Shown here: one piece after another, positions 1 through 5,180 of the stretch | How positions within the stretch are numbered: the stretch's first letter is position 1 | Layout: each line of letters starts with the position of its first letter | Origin: an uncultured Bacillota bacterium | GTDB lineage: Bacteria; Bacillota_I; Bacilli_A; RF39; UBA660 | DNA: 5,538 nucleotides | Direction: 5' to 3' | Assembly (NCBI GenBank): GCA_947179265.1 | Contig: CAMXBB010000102.1 | Span: 1 to 5,538 of the forward strand | Position numbers and translations under genes: made by a program | Notes under the pieces: model-generated | Databases searched by the model: none | What the model was told of the DNA's origin: nothing | The model's input: the letters and a program-made list of their open reading frames with translations, nothing else

Positions 1-220
1 CTTCAGTTCCTACCGGTGCAGGTACTGGTTCTGCTTTTGGTTCTTCAGTTCCTACTGGTGCAGGTACTGGTTCAACCTTTGGTTCATCAGTTACTGCTGG
101 TGCAGGTGTTGGTTCAACTTTTGGTTCATCAGTTACTGCTGGTGCTGGGGCTGGTTCAACCTTTGGTTCATCAGTTACTGCTGGTGCAGGTGTTGGTTCA
201 ACTTTTGGTTCATCAGTTAC
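1..220 (-). repeat. 42-bp in-frame tandem repeat encoding a 14-residue Pro/Glu/Ala unit
   Basis: Five full units and the start of a sixth lie at 1-220, read on the minus strand as residues 368-440. In order they are VTDEPKVEPTPAPA, VTDEPKVEPAPAPA, VTDEPKVEPTPAPA, VTDEPKVEPVPAPV and GTEEPKAEPVPAPV, then GTE at the edge. The GGTTC(A/T)TCAG core recurs on the plus strand at 39, 81, 123, 165 and 207, exactly 42 bases apart. Units one and three are identical at the DNA level. A 71-base stretch at 67-137 is exactly repeated at 151-221, giving an 84-bp higher-order period. This composition is typical of an extended, disordered spacer. The repeat continues left of the window. Confidence 0.95.
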
Positions 221-1321
221 TACCTTAATATCTTCATTTAAATTTTCAATACTTTCTTGATTTCTTATGTTTTCAGCAGCTCCAGAAACATTATGATATG
301 CAACATTTGCTAATTTTTTACCATTTTCTTTTACAACTACATTACTTAAAACATAATCACTTAAATTTTTATTAGTCTTTGTACATAAATAGTTAGCAAA
401 ATTATCAAGTAATCTTTCTGTTCTCTCTTTTATATTTTCACTAGCATCTACTACTGGATTTGGTTCTACTATAATATTTCCGCATCTCATTTCTACGGCA
501 TAAGAACCATCATTTCTTCTAACGAAATCAATTTGAATCTTATCGTATTCAGCATCTTTATTGAAATATATAGCTAAATCCTCAAATTGATCTGAAAAAC
601 TTAATAAATTATTAACGTCGATATTTTGATTTCCTCTAACATATCTTCTATGTAAAGATTCGTATACTGACCATAATTTATCAATATTTTCAAATATTCC
701 TGAAATTCTCTTTTGTTCGCTAACTAAAGCTTGAAGAGTTGTACGATACCCTTCTCTTTCCTCTCTACTATTAGCAGCATACATTTTTTCTCTATAATCT
801 TCAATCTCAAATTGAATTAGAGTAAGACGAGTATTTAAATAGTTCTTAAATTTAGTTATATAAGAGCTTTCCAAAGTACTAGCATTTGGATTAACTCCTA
901 ACATTCTTCCGAATCTATTTATAGTTTCTCTTAATTGACCACGATATTCAATAAACTTATTGTCAAGATTTTGAGTAGATTCCTCAACAAAATTTTCACT
1001 CATCTTGATACGTTCATCTAAATCACGTATTTGAGCAGTCAAACGTTCTTGTTGATATTCAATATCAGCAATCTCCTCTTCTGATAATTGTTGAGTTAAT
1101 CTTCTACCTAACTCTTGTAATTCTTTTGTTTTTTCATCAATTTCGCTTCTAGCACTAGTAACAAAATTAGTAGTATTCTCTGTATTCTTAAAATTCTCCA
1201 ATCCTTCTACTGTACTTAAAGCCCAATACCCATTACTAATTGAATGTATAGATTCACGAAATTCATTAAAAGCACTCGATAAATCTTGCATTTTAGTATC
1301 GATATAACCTTGATTATTCAT
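1..1321 (-). CDS. Unrecognised coiled-coil protein with C-terminal Pro/Glu-rich tandem repeats (3' end beyond window)
   Basis: An open frame of 440 codons without a stop runs off the left edge, so the C-terminus is missing. The ATG at 1321 has a GGAGG site 7 nt upstream and a good promoter before that. No signal peptide or membrane segment is visible, so the protein is probably cytoplasmic. Residues about 55-225 are charged, mostly helical and coiled-coil-like (e.g. EYQQERLTAQIRDLDERI near 88-105). Residues about 230-345 look globular with likely beta strands (KIQIDFVRRNDGSYAVEMRC, 261-280) and helices. Residues about 350-367 are a linker, and from 368 a 14-residue repeat (VTDEPKVEPTPAPA and variants) begins. 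I do not recognise the family and assign no function. It follows smc in the same direction but has its own promoter, so a functional link to chromosome biology is only a guess. That the frame is real is well supported: absence of stops, amino-acid-level repeat conservation, RBS and promoter. Confidence 0.88.
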   Translation of the reverse strand, partial: MNNQGYIDTKMQDLSSAFNEFRESIHSISNGYWALSTVEGLENFKNTENTTNFVTSARSEIDEKTKELQELGRRLTQQLSEEEIADIEYQQERLTAQIRDLDERIKMSENFVEESTQNLDNKFIEYRGQLRETINRFGRMLGVNPNASTLESSYITKFKNYLNTRLTLIQFEIEDYREKMYAANSREEREGYRTTLQALVSEQKRISGIFENIDKLWSVYESLHRRYVRGNQNIDVNNLLSFSDQFEDLAIYFNKDAEYDKIQIDFVRRNDGSYAVEMRCGNIIVEPNPVVDASENIKERTERLLDNFANYLCTKTNKNLSDYVLSNVVVKENGKKLANVAYHNVSGAAENIRNQESIENLNEDIKVVTDEPKVEPTPAPAVTDEPKVEPAPAPAVTDEPKVEPTPAPAVTDEPKVEPVPAPVGTEEPKAEPVPAPVGTE

Positions 1322-1328
1322 ATTTATT

Positions 1329-1333
1329 CCTCC
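1329..1333 (-). promoter_or_regulatory. Ribosome binding site of the coiled-coil protein gene
   Basis: GGAGG on the minus strand, 7 nt before the ATG at 1321. It fixes this start over the in-frame Met at residue 11, which has no comparable site. Confidence 0.85.
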
Positions 1334-1359
1334 ACACTTTTAGACCTACAGCCCTTTTT

Positions 1360-1397
1360 TTGCACTCTAATATACCACAATTTCTAAATTAGTGCAA
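1360..1397. repeat. Inverted repeat TTGCACT...AGTGCAA spanning the promoter
   Basis: The 7-base arms TTGCACT (1360-1366) and AGTGCAA (1391-1397) are perfect inverted copies with 24 bases between them. If a 2-base bulge (TC at 1366-1367) is allowed, they extend to 10 paired bases (TTGCAC+TAAT against ATTAGTGCAA). One arm contains the -35 box, the other covers the predicted transcription start, and the -10 lies between. No U-run follows on either strand, so it is not a good terminator. An operator for a dimeric regulator is possible. Confidence 0.55.
1369..1397 (-). promoter_or_regulatory. Sigma-A-type promoter of the coiled-coil protein gene
   Basis: The -35 box is TTGCAC (1397-1392) and the -10 box is TATATT (1374-1369), separated by exactly 17 bases. 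A TG lies one base before the -10, making it an extended -10. The predicted transcription start is near 1362, giving a leader of about 40 nt. It lies between smc and the coiled-coil gene, so this gene can be expressed independently of rnc-smc. Confidence 0.72.
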
Positions 1398-1425
1398 GAA
1401 AATAAAAACCATAGTTTCCTACTAT
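1398..1425 (-). terminator. Weak candidate terminator after smc
   Basis: On the minus strand a short stem ATAGT-AGGAA-ACTAT (1425-1411) is followed by GGTTTTTATTTTC. The U-rich tail and the position about 50 nt after the smc stop suit a rho-independent terminator. The stem is only 5 pairs and AT-rich, so it would be weak or leaky, and it could be chance in such AT-rich DNA. Confidence 0.33.
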
Positions 1426-1474
1426 ATATTTAATTTTACCATTATATTTTTATTTTGTATATATTTTTTTACAA

Positions 1475-4420
1475 TTAATCGACATTTTCTAATCTAACAC
1501 TAACCAATTTTGAAACTCCGCTTTCTTGCATTGTTATACCATATAGAGTGTTAGCATATTCCATAGTCCTTTTCTTATGAGTAATAACTATAAATTGTGA
1601 ATTATTTTCATATTCCTTTATATAATTTCCAAATTGATCAACATTTGCTTCATCAAGGGCAGCTTCAACCTCATCTAATATACAGAAAGGCACAGTTCTT
1701 ATATTCAAAATACTGAATAATAAAGCAATTGCTGTTAATGTCATCTCTCCACCAGACAAGGTATTTATCGTCTTAAGTGACTTTCCAGGAGGTTCTGCTG
1801 ATATATCTACCCCTGTAGTCAACATATCATTAGGATCAGTAAGAATCAATTTGCCAGTTCCGCCCTTAAATAATTGTTTGAACACTCTTCCAAATTCATT
1901 ATTTACCGCTTCAAAAGTTTCTGCAAATCTTGTCTTCATTGTCTCATCTAAATCGGCAATAATTTCTAATAAATTACTAATAGCATTTTCTAAATCGCTC
2001 TTTTGGTCGGTTAAATAAGTATATCTTGTATTAACTCTTTCATATTCAGCTATACTTCCTACATTGACATCTCCTAAATCACGAATATCTCTTTTTAATT
2101 GGTTTACTTTACTTCTAGCAATACTTTCCTCTAATTCTAAAGTATAGCTTGAAGCAGCCTTATCATAAGTCATTTGATATTCTTCACTCAATCTGTTAAG
2201 AAGATTATCTAATTTAACATCCATCTTTCCAATACTTATCTCAATATCTTTAATTTCATTATGTTTCTTGTTATATTCACTATTTTGTTTTCTATTTTGA
2301 AGTTCTAATTCATTTATTTCAATATTCAAATCATTCTTAGAAGATTTCAAGTCATTAAGTTGAGCTGTAAACAATTCTTTGCTAGTTGATACTTCCAAAT
2401 ATTCTTTTAAAACACTATCTAATTCTTTATCAGTTTCATTATTTAGGATATTCCCTGTTCCTTTAATCTCGTTTTGAACATTTTCCAAACGCTTATTAGA
2501 ATCATCACGTTCAAGCATTTTTTGGCGTTTTTTCTCCTCAATACTAGAGATAAGACCACGCTTGTCAAAAATATTTCCTTCAAGAATTTTCAATTCTTGA
2601 TCGATTGAATTTGAATGTTCTTCAATCAATTTTATTTCATTAACCAATGTATTTAATTCCTTAGTAAGTTTTTCTAATTCAAATTTAGAATTCATTACTC
2701 CATTACTAGCTTTATTAACTCCACCACTCATCGCTCCACCAGTATGTAAAAGCTCACCATCAAGAGTAATTATACGATAACGATAATTTATCTTTTTACC
2801 TAAATTATTCATCGTATCAATATTATTTACGATCAAAGTATTTCCCAATTGATTTTCAATAATTCCTTTATATAAAGGATTATATGTTACTAAATTACTA
2901 GCAACATCGATAAAACCAACTGTCTCTTTACACTTCTTTAAGGTATCTTCATCAACATGTCTTTCCTTGATAACACTTATCGGAAAGAAGGTTGCTCTCC
3001 CTAAACGATTCTCTTTTAAATAACTAATAGCTTCACTACCAGCTTTCTCATCATCTACTATGATTACATTAGCATTAGCACCTAAAGCAATCTCTAAACT
3101 GGTTACGTATTTTTCTTCAGTATCGATAACCTTACATAAAACATCATGAATTCCTTTAAGTCTTGGATTATTTAAAACATTCTTTACTGCATAAGGTAAT
3201 TTAGAATCATTTTCGATGGTTTCATTAATTAAATCTATCTTGTTTTTTATGATACCTTCTTCGCGATTTTTATTTGTAAGTTCAGCTGCTAAGGTATTCT
3301 TCTTAGCTGTTTCAACACGATATTCATCAGATAGTGAAGTAAACTTATTTTTCTCTTCTTCAAGGTTCTTATCTATTGTCTTAATCTCTTGATCTAAAAC
3401 AGATATACTCTTTTTAATATTAACTTCATTTTCCTTCAATAAGAGAATATTATTTTCTAACTTTTGATCTTCAACTTCATATTTTTTTCTCTCGGAGATA
3501 ACTTGTTTTCTGGTCTCTAAATTAGATAACTTTTCGCTTAGCTCAATAATCTTTTCACTAGTCTTAGATATATCTTCGTCCATCTTAATAGATTTATTCT
3601 TTAAATTTTCTAATTTAGTACTATCGATACTTTGATTACTATTCATATCGATTAATTCTTCATTTAAAGTTTTTAAGCGTTCTTGTTTATCAACATATTC
3701 TTCATTAATCTTTTTAATATCACTTGCAAGTAACGCAATTTCAATTCCCTCAAGTTCTTCTTTTTTTTCTAAAAACTTTGTTGCTGCTTCTGATTGAATA
3801 CGTAATGGTTCTAGATTAGCTTCTAATTCTCCAATTACTAAATTGACCTTTTCAAGATTGTCATTACTATTATCAAGTTTTTTCATCGTATCTTCTTTAC
3901 GTTTTTTATATTTTAATACTCCTGATGCCTCTTCAATAATAGCTCTTCGATCACTAGATTTTCCTTTTAAAATTTCCATTATCTTACCTTGAGATATTAT
4001 TGAAAAAGAATTAGAAGATGATCCACTATCTAAAAATAGATCCGTTATATCTTTTTTTCTAACCTTGGTATTATTTATAAAATAATCATTTTCGCCAGTT
4101 TTAAATACTTCTCTTTTGATTTCTATCTCTGCTAAATCACTAGCTAAATAATGATCACTATTATCAAAAGTTAAGGAAACCCACGCTCTTGTTAAAGCGG
4201 AACGAGATGATGATCCTGAGAATATTACATCACTCATTGATTCTCCACCACGAATCTCTTTTAAGCTAGTTTCTCCTAATACCCATTTAACAGCATCTAC
4301 AACATTACTCTTACCAGATCCATTAGGTCCGACAATACCAGTAATGCCATCACCAACTGATATTTCTATCTTATCAGCAAATGATTTAAAACCATGTGCT
4401 TTTATACTCAATAACTTCAT
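1475..4420 (-). CDS. smc: Chromosome segregation ATPase SMC (condensin), short form
   Basis: SMC dimers form a ring with ScpA and ScpB that uses ATP to extrude DNA loops and separate replicated chromosomes in the nucleoid. All parts are present in order. The N-terminal head has FKSF (11-14), Walker A GPNGSGKS (31-38), the DNA-sensing arginine finger R57 in IRGG, and the Q-loop IISQGK (Q144). A coiled coil follows at about 170-405, then the hinge at about 407-566 ending in GGAMSGG, and a second coiled coil at about 575-820. The C-terminal head has the signature LSGGE (888-892), Walker B CILDE (D916, E917), the D-loop ALDEAN (921-926) and the switch His948. Length is 981 residues against 1186 in Bacillus subtilis, and the loss is split about equally between the two arms, while head and hinge are full. 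The residue after LSGGE is Met, where Arg or Lys is usual. The gene follows rnc by 11 nt, and its start carries GGTGAT, 3 nt before ATG. Identity is secure. Confidence 0.98.
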   Translation of the reverse strand: MKLLSIKAHGFKSFADKIEISVGDGITGIVGPNGSGKSNVVDAVKWVLGETSLKEIRGGESMSDVIFSGSSSRSALTRAWVSLTFDNSDHYLASDLAEIEIKREVFKTGENDYFINNTKVRKKDITDLFLDSGSSSNSFSIISQGKIMEILKGKSSDRRAIIEEASGVLKYKKRKEDTMKKLDNSNDNLEKVNLVIGELEANLEPLRIQSEAATKFLEKKEELEGIEIALLASDIKKINEEYVDKQERLKTLNEELIDMNSNQSIDSTKLENLKNKSIKMDEDISKTSEKIIELSEKLSNLETRKQVISERKKYEVEDQKLENNILLLKENEVNIKKSISVLDQEIKTIDKNLEEEKNKFTSLSDEYRVETAKKNTLAAELTNKNREEGIIKNKIDLINETIENDSKLPYAVKNVLNNPRLKGIHDVLCKVIDTEEKYVTSLEIALGANANVIIVDDEKAGSEAISYLKENRLGRATFFPISVIKERHVDEDTLKKCKETVGFIDVASNLVTYNPLYKGIIENQLGNTLIVNNIDTMNNLGKKINYRYRIITLDGELLHTGGAMSGGVNKASNGVMNSKFELEKLTKELNTLVNEIKLIEEHSNSIDQELKILEGNIFDKRGLISSIEEKKRQKMLERDDSNKRLENVQNEIKGTGNILNNETDKELDSVLKEYLEVSTSKELFTAQLNDLKSSKNDLNIEINELELQNRKQNSEYNKKHNEIKDIEISIGKMDVKLDNLLNRLSEEYQMTYDKAASSYTLELEESIARSKVNQLKRDIRDLGDVNVGSIAEYERVNTRYTYLTDQKSDLENAISNLLEIIADLDETMKTRFAETFEAVNNEFGRVFKQLFKGGTGKLILTDPNDMLTTGVDISAEPPGKSLKTINTLSGGEMTLTAIALLFSILNIRTVPFCILDEVEAALDEANVDQFGNYIKEYENNSQFIVITHKKRTMEYANTLYGITMQESGVSKLVSVRLENVD

Positions 4421-4423
4421 AAT

Positions 4424-4429
4424 ATCACC
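4424..4429 (-). promoter_or_regulatory. smc ribosome binding site of GGTGAT type
   Basis: GGTGAT lies 3 nt before the smc ATG, inside the 11-nt gap after rnc. It pairs with the AUCACC part of the 16S rRNA 3' end rather than with the usual CCUCC core, which explains the short spacing. rnc uses the same arrangement. Confidence 0.65.
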
Positions 4430-4431
4430 AC

Positions 4432-5073
4432 TTAAGCCTTTTTACTTATAGCATCTCTCGCTGCATTTTGTTCAGCTTCTTGTTTGCTTTTACCTATACC
4501 TGAACCAAATTTAATACCATCTACATAAACATCTACTTCAAATGTTTTATCATTAGCTGGTCCACTCTCCTTAGTCACCACATATTCAATAGATTTTTTT
4601 TCTGTATGAACCATTTCTTGAAGGTATGATTTATTGTCATGAAAAAAAACAATACCTTTCTCGATATAAGGAACAATGATATTTAAAGCAAACTTCTTAG
4701 CAACAGAAAACCCATGTTCCAAGAATATTACTGCTAAGACACTTTCAAAACAATCTGCAACTATTGAAGGAGTGATAGTATTCATACCATTTCCACATCT
4801 TATATTATCAATAAGTCCTATATCTTTCGAATACTCATATAAAGCATTTTCACAAACATAGCTTGCTCTAACTTTAGTCATTTTTCCTTCTTTTAAATCA
4901 GATCTCAAATAAAAATATTCTGATGTTGCTAGTTCTAATACAGCATCACCTAAAAATTCTAATCTCTCATAACTTTCAGTATGAGCTTCGTTTGCATATG
5001 AAGAATGTGTCAATGCCGTTAACAATAATTGTTCATTCTTTATTTTTATACCATATTTAGATAAAAAGTCCAT
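4432..5073 (-). CDS. rnc: Ribonuclease III
   Basis: RNase III is a Mg-dependent, double-strand-specific endoribonuclease that cuts ribosomal RNA precursors, some mRNAs and antisense duplexes in the cytoplasm. The 213-residue length fits the bacterial family (about 210-250). The nuclease domain spans about 1-140 and has the signature ERLEFLGDAVL (36-46), giving metal ligands E39 and D43. The second acidic pair is D107 and E110 in VADCFES. The double-stranded RNA-binding domain spans about 147-212, with KSYLQE at its start and GKSKQEAEQNAA (194-205) at its RNA-contacting helix. All four catalytic acids are present, so the enzyme should be active. The segment after the second acidic pair reads LAVIFLEHGF rather than the common IGAIYLDSGF. 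The gene precedes smc by 11 nt, the usual Bacillota order. No acpP lies upstream, because the next gene is divergent. The ATG at 5073 has GGTGAT 3 nt upstream. Confidence 0.97.
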   Translation of the reverse strand: MDFLSKYGIKIKNEQLLLTALTHSSYANEAHTESYERLEFLGDAVLELATSEYFYLRSDLKEGKMTKVRASYVCENALYEYSKDIGLIDNIRCGNGMNTITPSIVADCFESVLAVIFLEHGFSVAKKFALNIIVPYIEKGIVFFHDNKSYLQEMVHTEKKSIEYVVTKESGPANDKTFEVDVYVDGIKFGSGIGKSKQEAEQNAARDAISKKA

Positions 5074-5076
5074 ATT

Positions 5077-5082
5077 ATCACC
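5077..5082 (-). promoter_or_regulatory. rnc ribosome binding site of GGTGAT type
   Basis: GGTGAT lies 3 nt before the rnc ATG at 5073. The context GGTGATAATATG is nearly the same as smc's GGTGATATTATG. It supports this start. Confidence 0.62.
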
Positions 5083-5088
5083 ATTACC

Positions 5089-5117
5089 ATTATACTAAAA
5101 ACAGATATATTTATCTA
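5089..5117 (-). promoter_or_regulatory. Possible rnc-smc promoter
   Basis: On the minus strand a perfect TATAAT (5094-5089) has TAGATA (5117-5112, 4 of 6 match) 17 bases upstream. Because the preceding gene is divergent, the rnc promoter must lie within 5074-5180, and this is the best match I find. The catch is that transcription would start near 5082, leaving a leader of only about 10 nt that begins at the ribosome site. A weaker promoter further upstream in this AT-rich spacer cannot be excluded. Confidence 0.4.
5091..5110. repeat. Degenerate second copy of the operator sequence near the rnc start
   Basis: TATACTAAAAACAGATATAT at 5091-5110 matches 18 of 20 bases of 5148-5167, the right half of the palindrome plus the bases after it, as a direct repeat 57 bp apart. 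Its left half is degenerate: over the full 18-bp operator, 5084-5101 agrees at 14 positions. It overlaps the candidate rnc -10. Confidence 0.55.
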
Positions 5118-5124
5118 GATATAA

Positions 5125-5153
5125 TTTACATTTTAACCCCTTTTTAGTATACT
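5125..5153 (+). promoter_or_regulatory. Sigma-A-type promoter of the divergent lipoprotein gene
   Basis: TTTACA (5125-5130) and TATACT (5148-5153) are separated by 17 bases, each 5 of 6 to consensus. The predicted start is near 5160, giving a leader of about 20 nt with GGAGG centred 8 nt before the ATG. The -10 sits in the middle of the palindrome at 5141-5158. Confidence 0.72.
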
Positions 5154-5158
5154 AAAAA
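5141..5158. promoter_or_regulatory. 18-bp perfect palindrome, probable repressor operator
   Basis: TTTTTAGTATACTAAAAA is a perfect inverted repeat of two 9-base halves covering the whole -10 of the lipoprotein promoter. A dimer bound here would block RNA polymerase. Given the metal-transporter-like gene behind it, a metal-dependent repressor is the likeliest binder. Several DtxR/MntR-family operators share an AT-flanked TTAG..CTAA layout, but I cannot assign the regulator from the site alone. Confidence 0.65.
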
Positions 5159-5167
5159 TAGATGTAT

Positions 5168-5172
5168 GGAGG
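5168..5172 (+). promoter_or_regulatory. Ribosome binding site of the lipoprotein gene
   Basis: GGAGG lies 8 nt before the ATG at 5181 and sets the start so that the protein begins with a complete lipoprotein signal peptide. Confidence 0.85.
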
Positions 5173-5180
5173 ATTTAAAT

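Noticed and set aside
1..220. CRISPR array
   Set aside because: Units are contiguous 42-bp copies without unique spacers, and they keep one reading frame.
16..228. Plus-strand 70-codon open frame rich in Leu, Val and Gln
   Set aside because: It is the antisense reading of the 42-bp repeat in the coiled-coil gene. The minus frame has an RBS, a promoter and 440 codons without a stop.
1360..1397. CIRCE (HrcA) heat-shock operator
   Set aside because: The arm resembles TTAGCACTC but lacks the internal A, and the arms are 24 bases apart instead of 9.
1455..1475. TTGTA/TACAA inverted repeat just after the smc stop as terminator
   Set aside because: The stem is five AT-rich pairs with a long A-rich loop and no U-run follows in the direction of transcription.
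1475..4420. SMC shortened by a frameshift or internal deletion (pseudogene)
   Set aside because: The frame is continuous, all ATPase motifs and the hinge are present, and the missing length is shared by both arms.
4676..4861. Plus-strand 61-codon open frame inside rnc
   Set aside because: It lies wholly antisense to a conserved RNase III domain and has no recognisable product.
5112..5121. TATCTAGATA palindrome in the divergent spacer as a further operator
   Set aside because: It is only 10 bp in very AT-rich DNA, is not related to the 18-bp palindrome and is not placed on a clear promoter box.
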